A stretch of DNA of 47,837 nucleotides, taken from the IMG/VR virus record IMGVR_UViG_3300032307_000186, positions 1 through 47,837 of that record. One strand, given 5' to 3'. Each line of letters starts with the position of its first letter. Position 1 is the stretch's first letter. The translations under genes were made by a program, and so were the position numbers. Positions 25,297-35,142 of the stretch are shown piece after piece. The notes beneath the pieces are model-generated. The model ran no database searches. It saw only the letters and a program-made list of their open reading frames with translations, and was not told the DNA's origin. The DNA comes from a virus.

Positions 25297-27107
25297 CATA
25301 ACTCCGCACTAAACTCTAAAACTCCAGAACCAATATTTGTGGCTGGAGTACTATAAAATCTACCAGTTGTTAGACCGCTAATTCCATTTAAAACCAATCT
25401 TCCACCAGAAAGATTTTGCCCCTGAATCAGACCAATTGAAGTTGAACCTCCAGCAAGGTCAGTTACATACTGATCACTTACCCATATTTGACCAGAGGCT
25501 GAGGCTGCTGGAATAGCCCTCATTGGTAAATGAGTAAAACCCATAATTAAAGATGATCCTGAGTTTGCTATTCCAATAAAGCTACACCCAACAGCTCCAC
25601 TAAACCTCTGATAGTACCGTTGACAGGCAGCAAGCTCGGCATGGATACTTGGAGCGTTACGTCTAAATGGTGTGGCTATTGTGCCTAGCTCAAGTTGAAC
25701 GCCAGCTAAGTAAAAGTTTCTGTTTGAGCCAGTCATAAACTGGGTTGCTAAATCACTTTGCGGAGTAGCGGCAGAATAGGTTGTCCAACCAGAATTGTAG
25801 GATGAACCAGTTCTGTTTGCGTTTGCTCCAAGCATCCAAGAAATTCCCAAACCGATTCCATTTGTGGTATTCCATGTGCCAGCGCTTGTAGCAGCAGCCA
25901 TGTCTAAAACAATTGTTTTTCTTTCCCAGGTGTTAGCAGCGTTAACTGTATAAGTCGGGGAAAATGCCCTAGTTGTCGTGCCAACTTCCCAGTTTCCATT
26001 TTCAAGAAAAAGGTTATACACGCCAACAACACTAGAGCGAACATAAAAAGATAAAGTTGCGGTTCTGCCGTACAATGATTCTGCATCGAAACCTTCTATA
26101 AAGGTTTTAATATATTGAATACCACCAGAGTTAAAGGTTAAACCTGTTGCACCAGTAGAGACTCTATAGGAAGCAGACACTCCCACATTGCTTGGAAAAA
26201 CTGAGGTGTCATTGGCAACTGTTATGTTGCTTCCAGCAGACCATGAAAAATCAAGCGAGAAGAACCTGTCGGCACCAAAAAACCTAGTTCCTCCACCAGA
26301 GCCAAAAGTAAAGCTTGTGCCACGCTGGGTAATATCCATGCCACCATTAATAATCACGTTTCCAGTTGGAGCGGTAGCAGTGCCATTGGAGTCAAGCTCA
26401 ACCCAAGCATTGCTGTAGTAGATGTAAGATTTACCGTTAGATGAATTAAACCACTGCATACCTACTACTGGGCTAGCTGGAGCAGTATCAGAAATAATTG
26501 GTGCACCTGAGTCACCAGAGATGGATGTCCAGTAGTTGTCGTAGTAAATGTAAGTAGTACCATTTTCAGTATTAAACCAAATTGAGTTGGTATTTTCTGG
26601 AGGGGTGGCTGATGAAACTACCCCAGAACTTTCTGGAAGATCCTGCCAAGAAGTATCATAGTCAGTACTTGAATCTTTTGTTAAGATTTGTCCTGCTGTA
26701 CCGCCAGCAGCTACACCTGGGCCTGGATCACCCTGTTCCCCTTGTGGTCCTGGAACTGTAGAGTCTGCACCAGCTGGTCCTTCTGGACCAATAATTGCAG
26801 GAGACAAAGGAACCCAAAAACTGTCATAGTAAATATAGGAAGTACCTTCAGAAGAGTTAAACCAAACATTTCCAACTTCAGGACCTTCTGGAGCTGTTGC
26901 AGAAACTGTTACACTGGAGCTTTCTGGTAATTCAACCCATTCAGTGTCATAATCTGTGGATGAAGATTTTACAAGAATTTGTCCTTCAGTACCGCCAACA
27001 GGTACACCCTCGCCTGGCTCACCTTCTGGTCCAACATCACCCTGTGCACCAACAACAGCATATTCCCACTGTTCAGTAACCTGGTTATAGTATTTTAGTC
27101 TTGGCAT
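25296..27107 (-). CDS. Tail fibre with QRYY C-terminal domain, copy C
   Basis: Protein of 603 residues. N-terminus MPRLKYYNQVTEQWEYAVVG, collagen-like GPEGEPGEG and GPEGPAGAD segments, four repeats of the W(F/V)NS-NG-(T/S)YIYY-N/D-FW type (a sugar-binding-like hairpin) and the C-terminal FRRNAPS, AELAACQRYYQRF and EFSAEL. A TATAAT box ends 6 nt before the ATG at 27107, so the mRNA should be leaderless. Confidence 0.8.
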   Translation of the reverse strand: MPRLKYYNQVTEQWEYAVVGAQGDVGPEGEPGEGVPVGGTEGQILVKSSSTDYDTEWVELPESSSVTVSATAPEGPEVGNVWFNSSEGTSYIYYDSFWVPLSPAIIGPEGPAGADSTVPGPQGEQGDPGPGVAAGGTAGQILTKDSSTDYDTSWQDLPESSGVVSSATPPENTNSIWFNTENGTTYIYYDNYWTSISGDSGAPIISDTAPASPVVGMQWFNSSNGKSYIYYSNAWVELDSNGTATAPTGNVIINGGMDITQRGTSFTFGSGGGTRFFGADRFFSLDFSWSAGSNITVANDTSVFPSNVGVSASYRVSTGATGLTFNSGGIQYIKTFIEGFDAESLYGRTATLSFYVRSSVVGVYNLFLENGNWEVGTTTRAFSPTYTVNAANTWERKTIVLDMAAATSAGTWNTTNGIGLGISWMLGANANRTGSSYNSGWTTYSAATPQSDLATQFMTGSNRNFYLAGVQLELGTIATPFRRNAPSIHAELAACQRYYQRFSGAVGCSFIGIANSGSSLIMGFTHLPMRAIPAASASGQIWVSDQYVTDLAGGSTSIGLIQGQNLSGGRLVLNGISGLTTGRFYSTPATNIGSGVLEFSAEL

Positions 27108-27113
27108 TAGTCT

Positions 27114-27119
27114 ATTATA
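27114..27119 (-). promoter_or_regulatory. Leaderless promoter, TATAAT
   Basis: Minus strand AGGTATAAT; hexamer ends 6 nt before the ATG at 27107. Confidence 0.5.
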
Positions 27120-27121
27120 CC

Positions 27122-28480
27122 TTAAATCTTAATCATGTAGTTAAGCACTACATATGGCTGCAAGTTATTGTGTGCCCCGCCACCACCAGTATTTTGGTTA
27201 GTAGCGGTTGTTGCTTGGTTAGTTGCGGTAGTGGCATTGTTTGTTGCAGTTGGTGAGCTTGTAGTGCCGCTAATAGAGTGTTGGTGACCACCTTGAAACG
27301 AACCATAGCCAGCACCATCAGCTTCAAACTGTGTTCTAAAGTTAGGGTCGTATGCTCCGTTGGAGCGCATTGGATAGTCTCCAGCTCCAGCTGCGCCACC
27401 GCCAATACCCATACCCATTGCGTGAGTGTGAGCACCTCCAGTTGTTGTTGCGGAAAAAGTGTGTGAATGAGCGTTTTGTGTGTGGTTGTGAGAGTTTTGA
27501 ATGTGGTTGTGAGAATCTTGGATGTGGGTGTGGGAAGGCATTTCTGCGCTGGTTAGTGTGTGAGTTTTTGCTCCACCAATTTCTCCCAAGGTATCAAATT
27601 CAGTTTGAGAACTATCAAAACCAACAGGAACTCTTCCTCTAAGATTAGGAATATTAAAAGTAGTAGAGTTATCTCCAGCTCCATAAGCTGTTCCAATTGC
27701 ATCAAATAGTGAAGAATATGTTGTTCTTGATATTGCGCTACCGTCGCAAAGAAGATATCCAGCTGGGGCCGTTGCTCTTGCGGTTTGGTTAATTGTTCCT
27801 GAAGGAACTAGTGCTGCTAAAGCATTTGCTACCGTGGTAGAAAAATTAGGATCATCATTTAGTGCTGCAGATAATTCATTAAGAGTGTCTAAAAGAGCTG
27901 GCGATGAATCTACAAGGTTTGATACTGCTGTAGAAATAGCGTTATCAGTTTCTGCTTCTGTGTAGTATCTGTCGTCATGCAAATGTCCAACATCTGATTT
28001 ATTATCTAAAAGATCATCTATTTCTTCTGGAGTGTAAGTATCAACCCACTCAGTATTAAAAGACCCAGAATCTATCTTAGCCAATACTTGACCAGCAGTT
28101 CCTCCTATAGGAATTCCTACACCATCTTCATCAGTGTCTAACCATAAAACGTTTGTGTCTAGTGGTTCTTCTTCACTTGCAACAATTCCTGGTTCTCCCA
28201 TTGGACCAGTAGGACCAACCTCAGATGGGTTAGCTTCAATCCAAAAACCATCATAGTAAATATAGGTAATAGTATTAGAAGAATTAAACCAAATGTCTCC
28301 TTCTGCTGGAGAGCTTGGAGGTGTTTGAGAAACTTGTGCAGAGCTACCCTCAGAAACTGAGCCATCTGCTTTTAAGAATTGGACGGATGTTCCACCATTT
28401 TTTACAAAAGAGTTAGCTGTGGCAGCACCATTTACGTCAAGACCATTCTTGACTTTAAAGTTTTTGTTTGAAGTTGCCAA
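27122..28480 (-). CDS. Tail fibre with collar domain, copy C
   Basis: Protein of 452 residues. It starts at a TTG codon (28480) with AGGTG upstream; the first residues (ATSNKNFKVKNGLDV) match the ATG-started fibre at 30901, which supports this start. Contains a GPTGPMGEPG spacer, YTEAETDNAIS repeats, a collar domain (INQTARATAPAGYLLCDGS ... IPNLRGRVPVGFD) and a His-rich HNH/HTH region, ending NNLQPYVVLNYMIKI. Rare TTG start may lower its level. Confidence 0.8.
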   Translation of the reverse strand: MATSNKNFKVKNGLDVNGAATANSFVKNGGTSVQFLKADGSVSEGSSAQVSQTPPSSPAEGDIWFNSSNTITYIYYDGFWIEANPSEVGPTGPMGEPGIVASEEEPLDTNVLWLDTDEDGVGIPIGGTAGQVLAKIDSGSFNTEWVDTYTPEEIDDLLDNKSDVGHLHDDRYYTEAETDNAISTAVSNLVDSSPALLDTLNELSAALNDDPNFSTTVANALAALVPSGTINQTARATAPAGYLLCDGSAISRTTYSSLFDAIGTAYGAGDNSTTFNIPNLRGRVPVGFDSSQTEFDTLGEIGGAKTHTLTSAEMPSHTHIQDSHNHIQNSHNHTQNAHSHTFSATTTGGAHTHAMGMGIGGGAAGAGDYPMRSNGAYDPNFRTQFEADGAGYGSFQGGHQHSISGTTSSPTATNNATTATNQATTATNQNTGGGGAHNNLQPYVVLNYMIKI

Positions 28481-28498
28481 ATATATTCACCTCGCTTA

Positions 28499-28507
28499 AT
28501 TATACCA
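28499..28507 (-). promoter_or_regulatory. Extended -10 promoter, TGGTATAAT
   Basis: Minus strand TGGTATAAT about 20 nt before the TTG start at 28480; the leader carries GAGGTG. Confidence 0.55.
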
Positions 28508-28553
28508 GATAATAAAGTTTATTAGGCTAGTAGTTTATAGAGATGATTTTGAT

Positions 28554-28576
28554 GGGGGATTTTGAAAGGATCCCCC
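28554..28576 (-). terminator. Terminator hairpin
   Basis: Minus strand GGGGGAT...ATCCCCC, 7-bp stem with 9-nt loop, directly after the long fibre gene stop and before the next promoter. The tail is A/T-mixed, so efficiency is uncertain. Confidence 0.5.
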
Positions 28577-28591
28577 TTAACCTTTAATAGC

Positions 28592-30901
28592 TTAAGCTAG
28601 TAGTGTTCCTATAGATGTAATTGTTGAGTTGTTATTAAGTGTTGTTACACGAATTCGTGCCCACTGTCCACCCATTCCTGGGCTATAAGTGTCTGCTGTA
28701 ATACTCATTAATGAACCATTTGTTCCAACATTTCCATACTCTGTAATAGCAACATTATTTGATGTATCAATTGTCAACAAAACTTTTGATATTTCGGTAT
28801 GTGTTCCTTGTGCAGTCTTAACTAAAATCTCAGCAGCTTTATAATCACTTACTGGCCATTCAACTATAGTTTCCTGGCTTGCTGTTGCAACTGTATCAGA
28901 TGTAGCAAAGGTCCTAGAAATTGAGCCTATGTCAACTGTGTTTGCTCTAATACCTGTAAAGTTTGCAGAAATGGTTCCACCAGTAACTAAGTCGGTAACT
29001 CTACTGTCTGTGTAGTAAAGGTTTGTTCCTTCAGCAACGTCTGTTGTTGTTAGTCCTTCAATAGCTTCCGTTACGTTTCCTAGCTGACTTAGTGGAACCT
29101 GTCCTTCTTCATCTAGAGTTGCTACTCCATCTGCCTCGCCTTTTTGGGTTAGAGGAACGTAGTCGTCTAGCTCTCCAGGAAGGTCTGCAACGTTAACAAA
29201 ATTAGTGTCTACATAGTTCTTTGTTGTTGCATCTTGACCAGAAGTTGGATCTACTAGATTTACAACCTTGTAGGTGTTAGCTCCGTCTAGGTCTGCTCCA
29301 AGAACTGAACCAGAACCAAGAGTCTTGTTTGTAAGAGTCTGGGTATCTGAAGTTCCTACAACAGAACCAGTAACTCCGTGAACGTTAGACGAAAGCTCTA
29401 CGTGATCATCAATTGCATCATCTACATAAGAATTAGTTGCTGTGATTGATGTATCAATTGAAAACTCTGTACCAGTTAGAAGTAGCCCATTTCCTGCAGT
29501 GTATGTTCCAGCACCAGAAAACTGAATAAATAGAACTGGATCTGTTCCAACTGCTGTTACTGGCTCTGATAGTACCCAACCAGTATCTGCATAGCTATCA
29601 CCATGTGTTACGAAGATGAAGTCACCACCAGCCATTTCTGTTGGGGTATCAAAGTCACTAGCACGAGTAAGTACTGTAGTAGAAGTAATTACATAAACAC
29701 CATTATGTGCAGTGTTTGTCTCTCCAACAATTAATACTCTGTCAGTTACTACAATATCTGTATCTCCATCTAGATCTCCTCCAGAGAGGTCTAGGGCTGT
29801 TGACAATGTAAGTGTTGCCCCAACTCCATCAGTGCCGTTGTCATAGGTTACAGTACCTCCAGTAATTGTTGCTAGTGGTGTTATAACAAGAGCATGTACC
29901 TGTTCGTGAACATGTAGTCCTTCAGAAACAGCGTCTACATAACCCTTTGTGGCTGCGTCAGATGCCTGACTTGGTGCTGCAAGGTTGGTAATTGTAAAGC
30001 CTTCTGCATCAAGATTTGCAGAAAGGTTTGTTCCAGAGCCTAGCTGCTTATTTGTAAGAGTTTGAAGATCTGAAGTTCCAACAACATCTCCAGATACACC
30101 GTGAATTCCAGTGGTCAGGTCTGAGTGAGCACCAATGTCATCTGATAGATCAGTTTGGGTAGCTACAATATTATTGTCAATCTCAATCTGACCAGAGCCA
30201 TCAATCTGTAGACCATTTCCAAGATCTGCTGAGAATGTTCCAGTTGAAGAGTTGTAGTCAAGACCATCTCCTGCAGCCATTGCATCACGAGCACGAGTGT
30301 CAGTGTAGTAAAGGTTTGTTGACCCTTCGTCAATGTCGTCTGTATCTGCCATATTTTGCAAAAGTGTTGGTAAAGACGTTGGTGACCACGTACCAGCAGC
30401 ATATGCCAGAATGTCACTACCAGAAGTTCCTGCTGTTATTACGTCGCTAAGGTCGCCCAGAGCTATGTTTTCTTTAACTGCATCAATTGCTCTCTGATTT
30501 GTGAAGTAAAGGTTTGAAGAACCTTCTGTCAAATCGTCTGTGTCAGAATCTGCAACACCATTTTCTGCGGTAATGGTTAGACCAGCACCTGTTCCAGTAA
30601 TTGTGATGTTTGTCAAAGTTGCATTTGTTAGTAGATCTGCAGCAGAATCTTTTGCACGTCCATCAGTGAAGTATAGATTATCTTCACCTTCTGTCAGATC
30701 GTCTGTAGTTGAATCAGCAACACCGTTTTCAGCAGAAAAGTTTAAAACCTTATTCTGAGCATCGTATGTTACTGTAATGTTTTCTTGAGTACCACCAGTA
30801 ATGATGTCCTCTGTAATAATATCTGAGCCGTCAACGGTAGCATTTGCACCTTCAACAATTAACCCATTTTTGACTCTAAAGTCTTTGTTTACTGTTGCCA
30901 T
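28592..30901 (-). CDS. Long trimeric tail fibre
   Basis: Protein of 769 residues, elongated and repetitive. Two units of the form ENGVADS(T/D)TDDLTEG..NLYFT(D/N).RA near residues 75-140, plus later related TDDIDEGSTNLYYTDTRA and TTDVAEGTNLYYTDSRV units, and two STHGV-type LTNK-LGSG segments, are typical of triple-beta-helix fibres. RBS AAGGAG. N-terminus MATVNKDFRVKNGLIVEGA shared with the collar fibre copy C. Confidence 0.8.
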   Translation of the reverse strand: MATVNKDFRVKNGLIVEGANATVDGSDIITEDIITGGTQENITVTYDAQNKVLNFSAENGVADSTTDDLTEGEDNLYFTDGRAKDSAADLLTNATLTNITITGTGAGLTITAENGVADSDTDDLTEGSSNLYFTNQRAIDAVKENIALGDLSDVITAGTSGSDILAYAAGTWSPTSLPTLLQNMADTDDIDEGSTNLYYTDTRARDAMAAGDGLDYNSSTGTFSADLGNGLQIDGSGQIEIDNNIVATQTDLSDDIGAHSDLTTGIHGVSGDVVGTSDLQTLTNKQLGSGTNLSANLDAEGFTITNLAAPSQASDAATKGYVDAVSEGLHVHEQVHALVITPLATITGGTVTYDNGTDGVGATLTLSTALDLSGGDLDGDTDIVVTDRVLIVGETNTAHNGVYVITSTTVLTRASDFDTPTEMAGGDFIFVTHGDSYADTGWVLSEPVTAVGTDPVLFIQFSGAGTYTAGNGLLLTGTEFSIDTSITATNSYVDDAIDDHVELSSNVHGVTGSVVGTSDTQTLTNKTLGSGSVLGADLDGANTYKVVNLVDPTSGQDATTKNYVDTNFVNVADLPGELDDYVPLTQKGEADGVATLDEEGQVPLSQLGNVTEAIEGLTTTDVAEGTNLYYTDSRVTDLVTGGTISANFTGIRANTVDIGSISRTFATSDTVATASQETIVEWPVSDYKAAEILVKTAQGTHTEISKVLLTIDTSNNVAITEYGNVGTNGSLMSITADTYSPGMGGQWARIRVTTLNNNSTITSIGTLLA

Positions 30902-30911
30902 TATTATCTCC

Positions 30912-31418
30912 TTATAGTTTTAGACCCATACGTGAATATCTCACGGTGATTGGTCTTATATTTGGAAGGGGAACAACTGTAATTTCTAAATTGCTTCCAT
31001 TCCTAGAGACGCTAATGGTTCCCATATCCCCATCGTTGTCTATCACCCCAGATTCTGAAACATTGATATTGTTTTGATCAATTAGAATCGTTAATTCTGT
31101 AGCATAAAACTTGTTTGCGCCATCAGAAGTCTTTGAAAGAGAGACCATATATTTTAGCCATCTCCACTCACTTATACTTACGCTGTCAATAACAGTACTG
31201 TTTTCAATACCAAATATTTCTAGCTCATTATTTCCAGCTGCCCCTAGCTGTTCTAAACCTGGGCCTGGAGGTCCTGCTGGTCCTGGCTCACCCTGAATAC
31301 CCTGTGGACCTTGACCCAAAAATTCAGGTACAGGTACAATTCTGACGGTATTGTTTTGATTAGGACTTACTACTAATTTAAACGTTAGGTCAGGATCGTC
31401 AGCAAAGGGATTAGCCAT
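30912..31418 (-). CDS. Fibre protein with collagen-like segment
   Basis: Protein of 168 residues. After a ~35-residue head-side segment it has a GPQGIQGEPGPAGPPGPG collagen-like repeat (about 36-54), then a beta-rich C-terminal domain starting GAAGNNELEIFG. Collagen-like repeats form triple-helical spacers in phage fibres. RBS GAGGG. Confidence 0.7.
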   Translation of the reverse strand: MANPFADDPDLTFKLVVSPNQNNTVRIVPVPEFLGQGPQGIQGEPGPAGPPGPGLEQLGAAGNNELEIFGIENSTVIDSVSISEWRWLKYMVSLSKTSDGANKFYATELTILIDQNNINVSESGVIDNDGDMGTISVSRNGSNLEITVVPLPNIRPITVRYSRMGLKL

Positions 31419-31420
31419 TA

Positions 31421-34400
31421 TTAACCCTCAGTATCTACAATGTAGTCGCCATAGATGTGGAAGCTATCTTCAACTGCCAAAGCAATTGGAGCAGTTGCTG
31501 TAAACGGAATATTGAAAGTAACGTTACCTGTGTTATCAGTGCTCTCTAGTCTCATTTCAGGATTCCCTGCAAAAACGTGTCCATTAATTGCATACGTTCT
31601 TCCAGTAGAAGCATCGTGTAAGCATCCACCTGTAAACATATAGTTGTACTTAGGAGTAAACGGTAGGTTGAGGTAATACTGACCAGTTCCAAAAGAAGTA
31701 ATGTTGTCAAAGTCAACGTCAATTCTGAAGTGAACCATTACACCAGCTTTTACATATGAGCCAGTGAATAACGGAGCACCATCAAAAGTTGGCTGGGTAC
31801 CTAAAGTTCCACCTTCAACAGTAAAGACAGTATCAACAGGGCTTACAGCAGTGTTTATATCTCCAATAGTTGCAATCTGGTTGTCTGCAGAGCTAGAATC
31901 TCCTATGAACTCTCCACCATCACCGCTACTAAGAATGATGCTTTGATCTGACCCAAGGTATAGGTCACCATTAGGATTCATAATACCTGTAACATATAGG
32001 CCACCCATTGCAGGGCCATTTAGGTATCCATTTTCTTCAAATGCCCAGTAGTTTTCATAGTTTGATTCATGGATTGTGTACGATTCACCTGTTACAAATG
32101 TTGCAGGTGTTGCTGTAATTTCTGTAACAGGAGATCCTTCAATGTCAAGAACTTGAACAGAGTCAATTACGTATAGCGTTCCACCTACTTCAACACTAAA
32201 GTTTGCATTTGGAGATATGTTAGAAAGGTCTGCATTAATAACAAAGATAGGACCTTCATCTCCATTAACATTTTCATAAGTGTCGGTTGTGTCTGGTCGC
32301 TTTGAAGAAATGTAGACTGTTCCATCGGTATCAGATACCCTGACGTTAGTTCTTTCACCACCAAGAATCAAGTCTGCATTTGAGTTATCTTGCTGTCCAC
32401 CTGCACGAATGTGAATGTGGCTTGGAGAACCAAAAGTTGGGTCAATGATTAGGTACTGGTCAGTGTCCTCACGGTTACTGTCTGGAACAATCTTAATTGT
32501 GTCGTTACCGCTTTCGTCGCCAGAACCATTGACAACATTTTCGATATAGCCATCACCAGGAAGCCTAAATTTACCATTTGATCCCATTGCCCAGGTGTAC
32601 TCGCTATCCTCATCTAGATTAGACGTAAATGAGATGTCCTCTGTTGATTTAAGTTTTACATCTAATCCTTTACCCTCAATCAAGATTTCTTCATCATCAT
32701 CGTTAATCTCAATAACTGACCTAACCTGATATCTAAACTCAAGTGAAGTTACTGTGGTTGAAGATTCGGGAGCACCAGTTATCGTGTAGATAGTTACGTT
32801 TTCGGAGTTACCTGACATTCCGTCATATGCGTAGTATTCTGAACCATTTATGCTTACAGACCTGACAGGTGCTTGATTAAATGTTTCATTAAGGAACGTA
32901 ACTAGTGCAGTAGCACCAGCTAGAACTACTTGGCTTCCGCCTTCTCCGTATGATGACCAAGTTGCATTGCCAGTCCAGTCACTTGTTGAGTAAGAGGTAG
33001 TGTTGCCACCTGTATATCCGTAAAGAGAAACTCGACCATCATTTGGGTCTAGCTCAACATCAGCACCTAATGCTGAATCCTCACGCAGACCCTGAATACT
33101 CATTGAGCCTTCAGTAAACATTGTGCTGTTATTGAACTCAAAGTTACCAGTTGTTAGAGACTGGATGTCGCCAATGGTTGCAACTCGGTTGGTTGCGTCA
33201 GGAGTGAGATTTGCATCTCCCCAGCCAATGTAGACGTTTCCTGGACCTTCGTCACCAGCAAAGAGAGTTATGTCTCTAGCAGAGCGAAGTGAGAGGTCGT
33301 CCTGTGGGGTTTCAATACGAGCAGTACCTGTAGAAGTTCTTGTGAAGGTGATGAAGTCATCGCCGTTATCATCCTTGATGGCTGTTGGAACAACAAGGTT
33401 TGCGGACCCTCCTCCGATTATTGTGGAGTCTCCATCATCAAGGCTGTCATAGTGGTCAATCTCATTATCGGAGGTAACGATGCTTAGATTAGTCATGTAA
33501 GTTCTTACATTTGGATTGTTTTGGTCTGCTGCAAAACCAACTCGGTAAGGACCAGAAGGTAGAGCCTCATTAAGGCTAATCGTTGCGATAGTCTCGTCAG
33601 AGCCTTCTACTTTGTAAGAGACAGTTACCTTGTCAGTAGACGCTGTTGGGTTGTATGTAAAGGTAACGGTGTAGATTCCTTCGCTTGGTACACCCTCTCC
33701 ATCTCCAGCAGCTACCTGTGTTGTGCGGCCATAAATTTTTAGGTCGAAGCAATCAAACTGAGCAGCGATTCTTGTTGTGTTTGGATTATCATCCCACACT
33801 GGGGTGGTTGCTGCGTTATAGATAGCAACACCCATGTCAGAGCACTCGGAGTTGATGTTGACATCAAAGCTTACTGTGACACCCACATTTTGTGGAATGG
33901 TAAAGTTTGTAAAGATTGGATAGGAACTTCCGCCCTCTGCAGCGCCTGTAAACCAAACACCGTCAGAGTCCCAACCAAAGTGTGTGTTTAGATATTGAAG
34001 GTGACCACGCTGCTCTTCCCATGTTAGGAAGTCTTCGAGTGGGTCAAGGCCTTGACCAGCACTAATCTGCATGCTTCCGTCTGGAAATGTAATTCTTCCG
34101 TTTTTATCAAAGACCCATTCTTGTTGGCTTCCATAGAGTGGCTGGCTGTCAGTTCCGTCTCCTCTGTAAGTATTACTTGAGATTGTTACATCTGAAGCTG
34201 CGTTGATATCAATCTCATCTCCATATGCACGAATAAACACATCATCTGCTGCCTCGATATTGATGTCGCAATCTGAACCTACAGAATCTTCATCACGAAC
34301 AGTTTGAATAGTCATGTCGTGGTCTGTGACAGTCATATAGCTGCCATCACCACCGTCATCAAGGAAAACAAAGTCAGCAACATTTGCAGACCCACCTGCG

Positions 34401-34552
34401 TAGTACTCAAGCTCTTCCCAAGTACTTGTGCCATCACCAATCTTAAACTGGCCTGTGGTTGTATTTACGCCAACCTCTGCTTGAGCAAGAATTGGGTTTT
34501 CTGCTTCCCAAGCTGCTGCACTGTCATTTCTTAATTGAATCTGTTGGGCCAT
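31421..34552 (-). CDS. Large tail fibre with MTD-like N-terminus
   Basis: Protein of 1,043 residues. The start MAQQIQLRNDSAAAWEAENPIL and FKIGDGTSTWEELEYY match the N-terminal module of major tropism determinant/hyaluronidase-type fibres that fixes the fibre to the baseplate. A long middle part is beta-rich with ATIGDIQSL/ATIGDINTA modules, and the C-terminus ends in a small beta domain. Coupled to neighbours. GGAAGG precedes the start. Confidence 0.8.
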   Translation of the reverse strand: MAQQIQLRNDSAAAWEAENPILAQAEVGVNTTTGQFKIGDGTSTWEELEYYAGGSANVADFVFLDDGGDGSYMTVTDHDMTIQTVRDEDSVGSDCDINIEAADDVFIRAYGDEIDINAASDVTISSNTYRGDGTDSQPLYGSQQEWVFDKNGRITFPDGSMQISAGQGLDPLEDFLTWEEQRGHLQYLNTHFGWDSDGVWFTGAAEGGSSYPIFTNFTIPQNVGVTVSFDVNINSECSDMGVAIYNAATTPVWDDNPNTTRIAAQFDCFDLKIYGRTTQVAAGDGEGVPSEGIYTVTFTYNPTASTDKVTVSYKVEGSDETIATISLNEALPSGPYRVGFAADQNNPNVRTYMTNLSIVTSDNEIDHYDSLDDGDSTIIGGGSANLVVPTAIKDDNGDDFITFTRTSTGTARIETPQDDLSLRSARDITLFAGDEGPGNVYIGWGDANLTPDATNRVATIGDIQSLTTGNFEFNNSTMFTEGSMSIQGLREDSALGADVELDPNDGRVSLYGYTGGNTTSYSTSDWTGNATWSSYGEGGSQVVLAGATALVTFLNETFNQAPVRSVSINGSEYYAYDGMSGNSENVTIYTITGAPESSTTVTSLEFRYQVRSVIEINDDDEEILIEGKGLDVKLKSTEDISFTSNLDEDSEYTWAMGSNGKFRLPGDGYIENVVNGSGDESGNDTIKIVPDSNREDTDQYLIIDPTFGSPSHIHIRAGGQQDNSNADLILGGERTNVRVSDTDGTVYISSKRPDTTDTYENVNGDEGPIFVINADLSNISPNANFSVEVGGTLYVIDSVQVLDIEGSPVTEITATPATFVTGESYTIHESNYENYWAFEENGYLNGPAMGGLYVTGIMNPNGDLYLGSDQSIILSSGDGGEFIGDSSSADNQIATIGDINTAVSPVDTVFTVEGGTLGTQPTFDGAPLFTGSYVKAGVMVHFRIDVDFDNITSFGTGQYYLNLPFTPKYNYMFTGGCLHDASTGRTYAINGHVFAGNPEMRLESTDNTGNVTFNIPFTATAPIALAVEDSFHIYGDYIVDTEG

Positions 34553-34554
34553 TT

Positions 34555-34710
34555 CTAGCTACCTTCCGTTTCGTGGTTCTGTCCAGCAGCGTTGCCACCG
34601 TCTACTTTTTGGAGTTCTGTGTAAATGCTTCCAGATCTTCCACCATCAATATTTCCAGGTCCTGCAGGCCCCTTTGGGCCAGGCATTGGAACAATCTTTA
34701 CAATTGGCAT
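34555..34710 (-). CDS. Small collagen-like linker protein
   Basis: 51 residues, MPIVKIVPMPGPKGPAGPGN..., with a short G-x-y tract and a hydrophilic tail. ATG at 34710 shares a base with the previous stop and has GGAGG upstream. It may be a short fibre spacer. Easily overlooked because of its size, but in a coupled operon. Confidence 0.65.
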   Translation of the reverse strand: MPIVKIVPMPGPKGPAGPGNIDGGRSGSIYTELQKVDGGNAAGQNHETEGS

Positions 34711-35108
34711 TACAATCCTCCATATAGTGTCATGTCTGCAGATACACTAATAACACCAATTACTGGGGTCCAGACGGTGTTGTCATCAAATGCTACCTGT
34801 AGGTCAAAGTCCAGCTCTGCGGATATGCCAGATCTGGCAGTTCCCCATTCTGCTGTTAAGTCTGCTGAAGCAACGATATCTACGTAACCTGGCTGTGGTG
34901 TAACGCTCAAAGAATGAGCTATGCCAGTTGCCTTATCGTAGGCGGTAGATGTATAAATCCAATCAGAAGTATCGTAATTGTCTACCTCATTATTTTCTAA
35001 AAACTCAACCCTTAGCCTAGAGGTGTCTCCCCTAACAACCTTCCAGTTAATCATAGCTGGATTAGATCCAATAGTTTGGATTTCTGGGGGACAATCAATA
35101 CAAGACAT
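34710..35108 (-). CDS. BppU-like N-terminal baseplate protein
   Basis: Protein of 132 residues with a CxxC at the N-terminus (MSCIDCPPEIQ), a WKVVRGDTSRLRVEFLE strand segment near 22-38 and further strands through VDIVASADLT; this is the pattern of upper baseplate proteins. First gene of the fibre locus. Start is 6 nt after TGATATAAT, so leaderless. Confidence 0.6.
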   Translation of the reverse strand: MSCIDCPPEIQTIGSNPAMINWKVVRGDTSRLRVEFLENNEVDNYDTSDWIYTSTAYDKATGIAHSLSVTPQPGYVDIVASADLTAEWGTARSGISAELDFDLQVAFDDNTVWTPVIGVISVSADMTLYGGL

Positions 35109-35114
35109 ACTGTA

Positions 35115-35123
35115 ATTATATCA
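35115..35123 (-). promoter_or_regulatory. Leaderless promoter, TGATATAAT (fibre locus)
   Basis: Minus strand TGATATAAT, hexamer ending 6 nt before the ATG at 35108; the entry promoter of the fibre locus. Confidence 0.65.
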
Positions 35124-35142
35124 TAATAAATAGAATAAAAGA

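Noticed and set aside
9511-35108. CRISPR array in the repetitive fibre genes
   Set aside because: Repeats are protein-coding, degenerate and without regular spacers.
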